Assembly (NCBI RefSeq): GCF_000757905.1
Contig: NZ_JRLH01000002.1
DNA from: Arsenophonus nilaparvatae
GTDB lineage: Bacteria > Pseudomonadota > Gammaproteobacteria > Enterobacterales > Enterobacteriaceae
Direction: 5' to 3' (one strand)
DNA: 64,000 bases
The notes under the pieces were generated by a model that was not told where the DNA came from, did no database searches, and saw only the letters and a list, made by a program, of their open reading frames with translations. Shown in pieces: positions 46,801 to 54,395 of this stretch. A program made the position numbers and the translations under genes. Each line of letters starts with the position of its first letter. Position 1 is the stretch's first letter.

Positions 46801-47345
46801 ATACACAATGCTATTCCAACACCGGGGGACAGCAATCAAAAGCGACGCCCATCGGTGCTGTGACTAAGTTTGGTCAAAATGGCAAACAAAAAACCCGTAA
46901 AGATCTGGGAATAACCATGATGATGTATGGACATGTATTTGTGGCACAAATCGCTATTGGCGCCCAAATGAATCAGACTGTTAAGGCGATTCAGGAAGCT
47001 GCCGCCTATTCAGGACCATCACTCATTATCGCTTATAGCCCTTGTGAAGAACATGGTTATGATCTTGCCTATAGTCATCAACAAACCAAACAACTAACAG
47101 CAGCTGGATTTTGGCCATTATATCGTTTTGATCCTCAACGTAGTCAGGCAGGAAAATCAGCGTTAATACTTGATTCAAGAGCACCGAACGCATCGCTTGC
47201 GGATATCTTACAAAAAGAGCAGCGCTTTTCTCAATTAACCAGACAACTACCTGAACAAGCGGAAATATTGGCAAAACAAGCAGAGATAGCGGCACAAAAG
47301 CGCTACGCTTTACTTGAATTACTTGCCAAACAGGATACTAACTAA
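43803..47345 (+). CDS. nifJ: Pyruvate:ferredoxin (flavodoxin) oxidoreductase NifJ
   Basis: Converts pyruvate and CoA to acetyl-CoA and CO2, passing electrons to flavodoxin or ferredoxin. At 1,180 residues it is collinear with E. coli YdbK. It begins at GTG. Domain I has IYPITPSSSMAEQADIWA. The two 4Fe-4S clusters are in CTQCNYCVAACPH (near 696) and CTGCNLCYEVCP (near 751). The C-terminal thiamine-diphosphate domain has GACAGCGETPYIKLL (near 822), which also ligates the proximal cluster, and GGDGWAYDIGYGGLDHVL (near 970). The gene is intact and well conserved, pointing to use under low oxygen or for reduced flavodoxin supply. Confidence 0.97.
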   Translation: MSNLTSSHITTDANSAVASVAYRLNEIIAIYPITPSSSMAEQADIWAANQRKNIWQDTPQIIEMQSEAGAIATVHGALQTGALATSFTSSQGLLLMIPTLYKLAGQLLPFVLHVAARTVATHALSIFGDHSDVMAVRQTGCAMLCANNVQQAQDFAVIAQIAALNSRLPFIHFFDGFRTSHEINKIQPISDEILQKLIPEQAITEHRQRALSPEAPTIRGTAANPDTYFQAREAINPWYLDAYQHVLNAMLAFGNTTGRYYQPFEYNGHPDAERIIVLMGSAAGPCEEVIDQLLTQNEKVGIVKVHLFRPFSAQHLLNEVPLSVKSIAVLDRTKEPGSQAEPLFLDIMTAFAESFSLGQRDKLPNVISGRYGLSSKEFDPDCVFTIFHQLKLPKPKPRFTIGIHDDVTGLSLPMIKASLPNTHKLAALFYGLGSDGSVSATKNTIKLIGNHTPLFPQGYFVYDSKKAGGLTVSHLRINHHPFYSSYLIKQADFIGCHQWQFIHKYQLIEKLKPGGIFLINAPYKSDQIWHHLPQEIQYLLRQKQAQCYTINAYQIARQCQLGGRINTIMQTAFFYLTQLLPMPEASLRLKEAISQSYGKKGANIIENNINAIDLTIKAIEKFDLQEIDITSLCRPATVAHDAPDFVKNVTAAMIADLGDILPVSVFPPDGRWPTGTTKWEKRNIAETIPIWQPDLCTQCNYCVAACPHAAIRAKITSAEILEAAPTSLPSLAVKSRDMRGLNYILQVAPEDCTGCNLCYEVCPAKERQNPQIRAINMQPRVEHLATEKINFNFFLQIPDIAPDQLERIDIRTSQLITPLFEYSGACAGCGETPYIKLLTQLYGDRLLIANATGCSSIYGGNLPTTPYTKNSEGRGPAWANSLFEDNAEFGLGFRLTLEQHKRRVSRLLNSFAEQLPIALINQLKDDSLSIEIKRELINQLQSLLDNFNTIEAQQLSTDAHYLIDKSVWIIGGDGWAYDIGYGGLDHVLNSGENINVLVLDTQCYSNTGGQQSKATPIGAVTKFGQNGKQKTRKDLGITMMMYGHVFVAQIAIGAQMNQTVKAIQEAAAYSGPSLIIAYSPCEEHGYDLAYSHQQTKQLTAAGFWPLYRFDPQRSQAGKSALILDSRAPNASLADILQKEQRFSQLTRQLPEQAEILAKQAEIAAQKRYALLELLAKQDTN

Positions 47346-47390
47346 GGTAGCATAGGTCGCAATCCTGCTGATTAAAAAACAGCGTTGATC

Positions 47391-47423
47391 AATAAGGCCG
47401 CTTATCAATTTAGCGGCTTTATT
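47391..47423. terminator. Terminator between nifJ and kbp
   Basis: AATAAGGCCGCT pairs with AGCGGCTTTATT (one G-U pair) over a 9-base loop, with T-rich flanks. It lies 45 bases after nifJ and 31 bases after the convergent kbp stop. Confidence 0.85.
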
Positions 47424-47454
47424 AACGTTAACTTATTACCAGTAATTATCGCAT

Positions 47455-47895
47455 TTATCGTTTAGGAATAATTAATACCTGTCCAGGATAAATTTTATTT
47501 GGATCTTTCAACATCGGCTTATTTGCTTCAAAAATTTGCTGATAAAGATTAGCATCACCATAAACTTTTTTCGAAATAGCACTCAACGTATCACCCGCTA
47601 CCACCGTGTAATGCTGAACCTCAATACTACTACCTCCGGTATGGTCTTCAACCTTCTCAACACCAGCAACATTGCCAAGGGCAACCAAAATCTTATTTTT
47701 CATGTCAGCAACAATGCCTTCACCGGAAACGGTGACTTTACCATTATCATCAACATTGAGATTGACCTGATCCGCCCCTTTGATCCCTAATGAATCAAGA
47801 TGTTCTTTCAGTTTTTTTTCTTTATCATCTTTAGTTGCCGAAGCAGGATCCCATAGTTTGTCGCCGGCACTTTTTAAGAAATCAAATAATCCCAT
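47455..47895 (-). CDS. kbp: Potassium-binding protein Kbp (YgaU), BON-LysM
   Basis: A small cytoplasmic K+ sensor protein. It has 146 residues, collinear with E. coli Kbp (149). The N-terminal MGLFDFLKSAGDKLWD is followed by a BON domain (about 30-85, with VNLNVDDNGKVTVSGEG) and a C-terminal LysM domain (about 95-145: HYTVVAGDTLSAISKKVYGD and NKIYPGQVLIIP). It was first studied as a stress-induced protein. It is a single gene, convergent with nifJ, and lies elsewhere on the E. coli chromosome. Confidence 0.94.
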   Translation of the reverse strand: MGLFDFLKSAGDKLWDPASATKDDKEKKLKEHLDSLGIKGADQVNLNVDDNGKVTVSGEGIVADMKNKILVALGNVAGVEKVEDHTGGSSIEVQHYTVVAGDTLSAISKKVYGDANLYQQIFEANKPMLKDPNKIYPGQVLIIPKR

Positions 47896-48107
47896 ATAAC
47901 CTCCATCATTTAGTTTTGAGGAAAAAATTTAAACCTCAATCTATTAGATAATAAATAAAGCGCTTTAACCTACAAGCCATCTCTCTGACTCTATTTTTAT
48001 CTAATAGTTTTTATAGTAAATCAATATGTCTATATGTTAATGATTGTAGAATGGTTTGCGCAATTTCGCCAAAGTTAGGCATAAATCATCATTGATAAAG
48101 CAATATT

Positions 48108-48276
48108 GATGGTGGGTCGTACAGGATAACTCGGCCTATGGCCTCGCCCTGCGGGTCGTTGTGCTTCGCATAACGCTGTCTCGCTTCGCTCGGCTCGAAC
48201 CTACACAGCTTCTCATCCTGTACTCACAGTGCTATATGTTATTTCTGTTTCTTTGGAAAGTAACAAGATATTGTTA
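48108..48276 (-). repeat. tRNA-Lys 3'-end repeat unit, rtT-like
   Basis: The 20-base text gatggtgggtcgtacaggat (48108-48127) is repeated exactly at 48277-48296, where it is the 3' end of tRNA-Lys including CCA. The spacing is 169 bp. Most of the interval 48111-48240 is GC-rich, in strong contrast to the surroundings, and contains short inverted repeats (CTCGGCC / GGCCTCG; CTCGCTTCGCTCGG). Its layout recalls the rtT repeats after E. coli tyrT, where the tRNA end recurs every 178 bp. It could also be the scar of an element that integrated at the tRNA end. Confidence 0.7.
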
Positions 48277-48278
48277 GA

Positions 48279-48354
48279 TGGTGGGTCGTACAGGATTCGA
48301 ACCTGTGACCAATTGATTAAAAGTCAACTGCTCTACCGACTGAGCTAACGACCC
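48279..48354 (-). tRNA. lysV: tRNA-Lys (anticodon TTT)
   Basis: A 76-base tRNA with encoded CCA. Acceptor GGGTCGT pairs with ACGACCC, the anticodon loop is CTTTTAA, and the T loop TTCGAAT is standard. It is last in the leftward val-val-lys transcript, matching the valU-valX-valY-lysV cluster of E. coli beside gltX. The gene symbol is by synteny. Confidence 0.97.
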
Positions 48355-48419
48355 TATCTATTAATAGCAAAACACAGCATAAATAATTTAAACAAATAAT
48401 GCTTTATTTTTTGTATGAA

Positions 48420-48495
48420 TGGTGGGCGATACCAGATTCGAACTGATGACCCCCTCCTTGTAAGGGAGATGCTCTACCAACTGAGCTAATCGCCC
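48420..48495 (-). tRNA. tRNA-Val (anticodon TAC), second copy
   Basis: A 76-base tRNA with encoded CCA. Acceptor GGGCGAT pairs with ATCGCCC, and the anticodon loop CTTACAA reads TAC. Its sequence is the same as that of the copy at 48522-48597, so the two are recent duplicates or kept equal by gene conversion. Confidence 0.97.
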
Positions 48496-48521
48496 AATCA
48501 TAACTAAATCATCACAACAAT

Positions 48522-48597
48522 TGGTGGGCGATACCAGATTCGAACTGATGACCCCCTCCTTGTAAGGGAGATGCTCTACCAACTGAGCTAATCGCCC
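48522..48597 (-). tRNA. tRNA-Val (anticodon TAC), first copy
   Basis: First gene of the leftward tRNA transcript, identical to the second Val gene 26 bases further on. It has 76 bases with encoded CCA. A strong promoter stands directly upstream (48614-48641). E. coli has three Val genes here; only two are present. Confidence 0.97.
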
Positions 48598-48613
48598 GTC
48601 GTGATGGAGGTGC

Positions 48614-48641
48614 ATTATAGGGATAGTTCTGCATGAGTCAA
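48614..48641 (-). promoter_or_regulatory. Sigma-70 promoter of the val-val-lys tRNA operon
   Basis: On the minus strand TTGACT and TATAAT are separated by 16 bases, followed by the GC-rich stretch GCACCTCC, a discriminator of the type found at stringently controlled stable-RNA promoters. The first tRNA begins 16 bases after the -10 box. Confidence 0.85.
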
Positions 48642-48906
48642 CGGTTTTTCTAAGGAAAATATCCGTTCGTTGCAAAATTAAGCAAGATGCACCAAATATT
48701 ATCGACGCTAAATAATATTTATTTAAACTTATTTAGTCTAGCTCCTAACAGCATAAATTAAGCAGTTTTACCATTAAATTAGCAAAATAAAGTATCATTA
48801 TCGCGCTAACAGCATTGAGGAATTAAGTTGCAGTGATAAAATAACCAACTGTAAATTTATCACTAGACTAGATTCGATATAAAAAAAGATCATTAAGGCA
48901 ATCCTA
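48642..48906. other. Intergenic region between the tRNA promoter and gltX
   Basis: About 265 AT-rich bases containing the divergent starts of the tRNA operon and gltX. No open frame or strong hairpin was found. The gltX promoter should lie in the right half, but I cannot define it. Confidence 0.4.
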
Positions 48907-50331
48907 ATGAATAAAATAAAAACCCGTTTTGCACCAAGTCCAACCGGTTATCTTCACGTCGGCGGTGCTCGTACCGCACTCTATTCATGGCTTTATAGTC
49001 GACATAATAACGGAGAGTTTGTCTTACGTATTGAAGATACCGATCTTGAGCGTTCAACACAAGAAGCCATTGACGCCATAATGGATGGAATGAACTGGTT
49101 AAGTTTAAATTGGGATGAAGGTCCTTACTATCAAACTAAACGCTTCGATCGTTATCATGCAGTTATCGATCAAATGCTTAGTGCAGGGACAGCTTATCGC
49201 TGTTACTGTTCTAAAACACGGTTAGACAATTTACGTGAAGAACAGATGGCTAGAGGCGAAAAACCACGTTACGATGGCTGTTGCCGCTCGCATGCTCATA
49301 ACCATACACCGAATGAACCTCACGTAGTGCGCTTTCGCAACCCCCAGCAAGGCTCTGTTATTTTTGAAGACCAAATCCGTGGCCCAATTGAATTTAGCAA
49401 TCTTGAGCTAGATGATCTCATTATACGCCGCACCGATGGTTCTCCTACCTATAATTTCTGTGTTGTTATTGATGACTGGGATATGAAAATCACCCATGTA
49501 ATCCGTGGTGAAGATCATATTAATAATACCCCACGGCAAATTAACATATTAACCGCTCTCGGTGCGCCAATACCTGTATATGCGCATGTTTCAATGATCT
49601 TGGGTGATGATGGTAAAAAATTATCTAAGCGTCATGGCGCAGTTAGTGTCATGCAATACCGAGATGACGGTTATCTACCAGAAGCCTTATTAAACTATTT
49701 GGTTCGTCTCGGGTGGTCCCATGGTGATCAAGAAATTTTTAACCGCGAGGAAATGATCAGTTATTTTTCCTTAGATGCAATTAATAAATCCGCCAGTGCC
49801 TTTAATACTGACAAATTATTATGGCTGAATCATCATTATATCAATTCATTACCGGCAGAATATGTTGCTACTCACTTAGCATGGCACATTGAACAGCAAG
49901 GTATTGATACCCAAATTGGACCAAGCTTAGCAGATTTAGTTAAGCTTCTCGGTGAACGTTGTAAGACCTTAAAAGAAATAGCCAGTTCATGTCGCTATTT
50001 CTATCAGGATTTTGCTACATTCGACGGCGACGCCGCTAAAAAACATTTACGCCCGATAGCGCGTTTACCATTAGAAACCGTACGGACAAAATTGGCGGCT
50101 ATTAGCAACTGGACATATGAAAATGTTCATCATGCAATCGAAGCAACGGCTACAGAACTGGAAATTGGGATGGGTAAAGTGGGGATGCCTCTGCGGGTCG
50201 CTGTGACAGGAGCAGGTCAATCACCGAGTGTTGATGCCACTGTACATGCCATTGGCCAAAATCGTTCATTAAAACGCATTGATAACGCTTTGGTTTATAT
50301 TAATGAGCGTGAAAATAGGGTTAGCGAATAA
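48907..50331 (+). CDS. gltX: Glutamate--tRNA ligase GltX
   Basis: Charges tRNA-Glu with glutamate. Class I synthetase of 474 residues (E. coli 471). The HIGH-type motif is in FAPSPTGYLHVGGARTALY and the KMSKS-type motif in KKLSKRHGAVSV. Cysteines near residues 98-128 (YRCYCSK ... DGCCRSH) form the zinc-binding insertion of the enterobacterial enzyme. It is divergent from the val-lys tRNA cluster and followed by a strong terminator and tRNA-Ala, in the conserved gltX neighbourhood. Confidence 0.98.
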   Translation: MNKIKTRFAPSPTGYLHVGGARTALYSWLYSRHNNGEFVLRIEDTDLERSTQEAIDAIMDGMNWLSLNWDEGPYYQTKRFDRYHAVIDQMLSAGTAYRCYCSKTRLDNLREEQMARGEKPRYDGCCRSHAHNHTPNEPHVVRFRNPQQGSVIFEDQIRGPIEFSNLELDDLIIRRTDGSPTYNFCVVIDDWDMKITHVIRGEDHINNTPRQINILTALGAPIPVYAHVSMILGDDGKKLSKRHGAVSVMQYRDDGYLPEALLNYLVRLGWSHGDQEIFNREEMISYFSLDAINKSASAFNTDKLLWLNHHYINSLPAEYVATHLAWHIEQQGIDTQIGPSLADLVKLLGERCKTLKEIASSCRYFYQDFATFDGDAAKKHLRPIARLPLETVRTKLAAISNWTYENVHHAIEATATELEIGMGKVGMPLRVAVTGAGQSPSVDATVHAIGQNRSLKRIDNALVYINERENRVSE

Positions 50332-50348
50332 AATTAACTTAGCATAAC

Positions 50349-50372
50349 GGCACATTTCACTGTGCCTTTTTT
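50349..50372 (+). terminator. Rho-independent terminator of gltX
   Basis: GGCACA pairs with TGTGCC over a 6-base loop and is followed by six T, 17 bases after the gltX stop. Confidence 0.92.
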
Positions 50373-50433
50373 CTTCACACTAAGCTGTATGAGCATTTTT
50401 TCAACGGTTAAACACTATTTTCCTATTAATCGA

Positions 50434-50462
50434 TTGACAGCCTTATTCAGCTTGCATATTAT
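50434..50462 (+). promoter_or_regulatory. Sigma-70 promoter of tRNA-Ala
   Basis: Perfect TTGACA, a 17-base spacer and TATTAT, followed by the GC-rich discriminator GCGCCCG. The tRNA begins 25 bases after the -10 box. The layout is that of a growth-rate-controlled tRNA promoter. Confidence 0.87.
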
Positions 50463-50487
50463 GCGCCCGTCCAATCGACTTTGTGTA

Positions 50488-50563
<76 letters not shown>

Positions 50564-50615
50564 AATTTAAATTCCAGCCAATTTAGATTTAATCAATATT
50601 AAACCCCATTACTTA

Positions 50616-50831
50616 CTATGAATGCTTTAGGGGCTTAACTAAGTTGTCTAGCCCTTCCACTTTGACTGTTAACGTCATTTCCATTAAATAACCTAGTCTT
50701 CCTTGAGGAAATTCACCTTTACGTGCAAACCAAAGTAAATATTCTTCGGGTAAATCAATCAAAACCCGTCCTTTGTATTTACCGAATGGCATAACGGTAT
50801 TAGCAATATCGATCAGATCCTGTTTCTGCAT
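50616..50831 (-). CDS. ypeB: YpeB, DUF3820 family protein
   Basis: A 71-residue protein of unknown function. ANTVMPFGKYKGRVLIDLPEEYLLWFARKGEFP is nearly the same as in E. coli YpeB, and the C-terminus LDNLVKPLK is conserved. The family resembles a short nucleic-acid-binding domain, though no activity is shown. The Met at 50831 matches the E. coli start; the frame is open 15 codons further upstream. Confidence 0.92.
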   Translation of the reverse strand: MQKQDLIDIANTVMPFGKYKGRVLIDLPEEYLLWFARKGEFPQGRLGYLMEMTLTVKVEGLDNLVKPLKHS

Positions 50832-50919
50832 GCAGAATTCCACTATATTATTGGTTAATAGAACCAAACACGGCATTCGTTAATCAAGAATGCCGCTTTG
50901 TAAACATACTGTCAAATTA

Positions 50920-52104
50920 TCACAAAACTAATCCCGTTATTGCTGCCGATAAGAAACTGACTAGCGTGGAACCATATAATAATTTTAAACCAAAGCTAGA
51001 AACAACATTTCCCTGCTTTTCATTGAGCCCTTTTATTGCTCCTGCAACAATGCCTATTGATGAAAAGTTAGCAAAAGAAACTAAAAAGACCGACAAAATA
51101 CCTACTGAACGAGGGGATAATTCAGCGGCAACTTGTTTCAAATATCCCATAGCGACAAATTCGTTAGATACTAATTTGGTGGCCATAATACTACCTACTT
51201 TAAGTGCATCTTCAGCAGGTATACCCAAGATCCATGCTAATGGATAAAACACATAGCCTAAACAATCCTGAAAGCTTATTCCTATCACTGCACTGAAAAT
51301 GGCGTTAATTCCAGCAATAATCGCAATAAATCCTATCAACATTGCCGCTACAATCAAAGCAACTTTAAAACCAGCCAGAATATATTCGCCTAACATTTCA
51401 AAAAAACTTTGTCCATCATGAAGATGACTGACTTGAATATCTTCTTCTTCGTCAACCGAATAGGGATTAATTAATGATAGAATAATGAATGTACTAAACA
51501 TATTCAGGATCAGCGCCGCAACGACATACTTAGGATCAAGCATTCCCATATAGGCGCCTACAATCGCCATAGAAACCGTCGACATGGCTGTTGCTGCCAT
51601 CGTATACATCCGACGTGGTGACATTCGACTCAATATATCTTTATATGCAATAAAGTTTTCTGACTGACCAAGGATTAATGAACTGACCGCATTAAAAGAT
51701 TCCAGTTTTCCCATACCATTAACTTTAGCCAGTAATGTTCCTATTATTTTAATAATAAAAGGTAGCACTTTGATATGTTGCAGGATGCCAATTAAAGCTG
51801 AAACAAAAATAATTGGACATAATACTCGCAAAAAGAAGGTAGCGAGATTTGCGTCCATCATTCCACCAAATACAAAATCAGTTCCTGCTGCGGCATAAAC
51901 CAATAAATAGTCAAAAAATTTAGCAAATCCAGCCACAAATCCCTGACCAATATCTGAATTGAGGAAGAACCAGGCTAATATTAACTCAATAACTAATAGT
52001 TGAAAAACATAGCGAATGCGAATACTAGCACGATCGCTACTGGTTAAAATCGATAACCCACCAATAAGAATAATGGATAAAAGAAAGTGAAAAACGGCAG
52101 ACAT
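50920..52104 (-). CDS. nupC: Nucleoside:H+ symporter NupC
   Basis: Concentrative nucleoside transporter of the inner membrane. Its 394 residues are collinear with E. coli NupC (400). Signatures are RIRYVFQLLVIELILAWFFLNSDIG, GKLESFNAVSSLILGQSENFIAYK, the nucleoside-binding core TMAATAMSTVSMAIVGAYMGM, and GSIMATKLVSNEFVAMGYL. I use the ATG at 52104; a TTG four codons before is also open. The upstream gap holds a good CRP site, in line with catabolite control in E. coli. Confidence 0.97.
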   Translation of the reverse strand: MSAVFHFLLSIILIGGLSILTSSDRASIRIRYVFQLLVIELILAWFFLNSDIGQGFVAGFAKFFDYLLVYAAAGTDFVFGGMMDANLATFFLRVLCPIIFVSALIGILQHIKVLPFIIKIIGTLLAKVNGMGKLESFNAVSSLILGQSENFIAYKDILSRMSPRRMYTMAATAMSTVSMAIVGAYMGMLDPKYVVAALILNMFSTFIILSLINPYSVDEEEDIQVSHLHDGQSFFEMLGEYILAGFKVALIVAAMLIGFIAIIAGINAIFSAVIGISFQDCLGYVFYPLAWILGIPAEDALKVGSIMATKLVSNEFVAMGYLKQVAAELSPRSVGILSVFLVSFANFSSIGIVAGAIKGLNEKQGNVVSSFGLKLLYGSTLVSFLSAAITGLVL

Positions 52105-52173
52105 AAATATTTCCAAGTAGGTTTTTAATTTAACAAATAGTTATATTATTTTATGTAATAGAAAATAATCGGG

Positions 52174-52189
52174 CGTGATTTTAATCACT
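52174..52189 (-). promoter_or_regulatory. CRP site upstream of nupC
   Basis: CGTGATTTTAATCACT contains GTGA-N6-TCAC, the symmetrical core of the CRP consensus TGTGA-N6-TCACA. It lies 70-85 bases before the nupC ATG. CRP (with CytR) controls nupC in E. coli. Confidence 0.7.
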
Positions 52190-52316
52190 AAAAACCGTAT
52201 TAAGTGGGTAATTTAGTGATTTAACTTGCTGATAGCTAATTGATGATGAATAAAACGATTACGAAATCAAAGCAGTCAACATCCTGCGAATTACTACCTC
52301 GAAAAGCCATAAAAGA

Positions 52317-54329
52317 TTAATGTTCTTGTAGTAACTCCATTAATTCATCCTCATTAATAATTTTTATTCCTAACTCATTTGCTTTTGCCAATTTAGAACC
52401 AGCAGCTTCACCTGCGATCACCAGATCGGTTTTTTTAGAAACACTGGCAGTGACTTTTGCGCCAAGTAATATTAACTTGTCTTTAAGCTCATCACGCGTT
52501 AAACGGTTTAATGTACCGGTTAAAACTAGTGTTTTGCCGGTAAATGAACTATTGGTTTTCTTAACTGGTATAGCTGGCCAGCTAATACCAATTTCATTCA
52601 CTAACTCATTAACAACATCGCGATTATGTAGTTCGTGAAAAAAATTAATAATATGCTTTGCTACTACCTCGCCAACATCGGGTACTGTTTTTAGCGACTC
52701 TATATCTGCTGACATGAGTGAAGTTAACGTCGCATAATGTGTCGCCAAATTGCCCGCCGTTGCTTCGCCAACTTCCCGAATACCCAACGCATAAATAAAA
52801 CGAGCTAATGTAGTTTGTTTGGATTTATCAAGCGCATTAATTAGATTTTGTGCAGATTTTGGCCCCATACGTTCTAATCTGGCTAAAATATCAGGATTTA
52901 AACGGTAAAGATCGGCCGCTGTCGTTACATACTCTTTATCAACCAATTGATCAATAATCTTATCACCCATGCCTTCAATATCCATTGCTCGGCGCGAAAC
53001 AAAGTGCTTCAAGGCACCCTTACGTTGTGCGGCACAAATTAAACCACCAGTACAACGGATCACAGCCTCACCTTCGATACGTTCAATGGCTGAACCACAA
53101 ACCGGGCAGTGAATAGGAAACCGAATTTCTCTGCTATCAGTAGAACGTCTTTCAGTGAGCACATTAACAATCTGCGGGATCACATCACCCGCTCTGCGAA
53201 TAACGACGGTATCCCCAATGCGTATACCTAAACGTTCTATCTCATCAGCATTGTGCAATGTTGCATTGCTTACCGTGACCCCTGCAACCTGAACAGGCTC
53301 TAATCGGGCAACCGGTGTAATAGCACCGGTACGTCCTACTTGAAATTCAACATCATGCAATAAAGTTATCTGTTCTTGAGCGGGAAATTTAAATGCCGTA
53401 GCCCAACGAGGAGCTCGAGCAACAAAACCAAGCTCTTCTTGCAGCGACAACGGATCCACTTTAACAACCACACCATCGATATCAAAACCTAAGCCTAAAC
53501 GCTCTTGCTCAATTTGATGGTAATAGGCTAAAACTTGTTGGCTATTTTGGCAAAGCGCTACCTTATCACTAACGGGTAAGCCCCATTTTTTAAACTGCAT
53601 TAGACATTGGTATTGGCTAACCGGCAATTTTCCGCCCGCTAAAAAGCCGAAACCATAACAAAAAAAGGCTAATGGCCTTTTGGCAGTAATACGAGGATCA
53701 AGCTGACGTAATGAGCCTGCTGCGGCATTACGTGGATTGGCAAAAATTTTACCATCATTACGCCGAGCTTCCTCATTCAGTTTTTCAAAACCGCGATGAG
53801 TCATAAAAACTTCACCACGAATTTCAATACGCGCAGGAATATTGTCGCCGGTCAAACGGAGCGGAATTGCTCGAATGGTACGAATATTAGCCGTAATATT
53901 TTCGCCTGTTGTACCATCACCACGCGTCGCAGCCTGCACCAGTTCGCCATGTTCATATAACAGGCTAACCGCCAAACCATCTAATTTAAGTTCACAACAA
54001 AATGTCAACTGGCTATTATTTTTTAAACGATCATGTACTCGTTTATCAAAGGCTAAATAACTCTCTTCATCAAAAACGTTATCTAATGACAGCATCGGTA
54101 TTTCATGGCGTACCTGCTCAAAAGCCGTTAATGGCGCAGCACCAACCCGTTGTGTTGGCGAATCAGCAGTAATCCACTCTGGATGCTCAGCCTCCAATTT
54201 TTTCAATTCCTGCATCATCCGATCATATTCTGCATCAGGTATTTCAGGCGTATCTAATACATGATAAAGATATTCATGATGCCGTAATTGCTGTTTAAGC
54301 CGAGCAAGATAATTTTGTTGTTCTTTCAT
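52317..54329 (-). CDS. ligA: NAD-dependent DNA ligase LigA
   Basis: Seals nicks in replication and repair, using NAD+. At 670 residues it matches E. coli LigA (671). The adenylated lysine is in CCELKLDGLAVSLLYEHG (KxDG motif). The zinc finger uses CPVCGSAI ... VIRCTGGLICAAQ. Helix-hairpin-helix repeats follow (MGPKSAQNLINAL, GIREVGEATAGNL), and a C-terminal BRCT domain begins near SSFTGKTLVLTGTL. It lies directly downstream of zipA, as in E. coli, with a hairpin in the 66-bp gap. Confidence 0.98.
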   Translation of the reverse strand: MKEQQNYLARLKQQLRHHEYLYHVLDTPEIPDAEYDRMMQELKKLEAEHPEWITADSPTQRVGAAPLTAFEQVRHEIPMLSLDNVFDEESYLAFDKRVHDRLKNNSQLTFCCELKLDGLAVSLLYEHGELVQAATRGDGTTGENITANIRTIRAIPLRLTGDNIPARIEIRGEVFMTHRGFEKLNEEARRNDGKIFANPRNAAAGSLRQLDPRITAKRPLAFFCYGFGFLAGGKLPVSQYQCLMQFKKWGLPVSDKVALCQNSQQVLAYYHQIEQERLGLGFDIDGVVVKVDPLSLQEELGFVARAPRWATAFKFPAQEQITLLHDVEFQVGRTGAITPVARLEPVQVAGVTVSNATLHNADEIERLGIRIGDTVVIRRAGDVIPQIVNVLTERRSTDSREIRFPIHCPVCGSAIERIEGEAVIRCTGGLICAAQRKGALKHFVSRRAMDIEGMGDKIIDQLVDKEYVTTAADLYRLNPDILARLERMGPKSAQNLINALDKSKQTTLARFIYALGIREVGEATAGNLATHYATLTSLMSADIESLKTVPDVGEVVAKHIINFFHELHNRDVVNELVNEIGISWPAIPVKKTNSSFTGKTLVLTGTLNRLTRDELKDKLILLGAKVTASVSKKTDLVIAGEAAGSKLAKANELGIKIINEDELMELLQEH

Positions 54330-54351
54330 TATTCACCATACAACTAAAGAC

Positions 54352-54373
54352 AAAACCCCCGCTATCACGGGGG
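54352..54373 (-). terminator. GC-rich hairpin between zipA and ligA
   Basis: On the minus strand CCCCCG pairs with CGGGGG over a 6-base loop and is followed by TTTTG. This looks like a terminator for zipA, yet ligA starts only 26 bases further on, so it is either partial or ligA has its own start of transcription. Confidence 0.75.
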
Positions 54374-54395
54374 TCGATTACTAATCATCTAATAT

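Noticed and set aside
48388..48675. Open frame of 95 codons on the minus strand across the tRNA-Val genes
   Set aside because: It is the translation of two tRNA-Val genes (it repeats the same LAQLVEHLPYKEG segment) and is not a protein gene.
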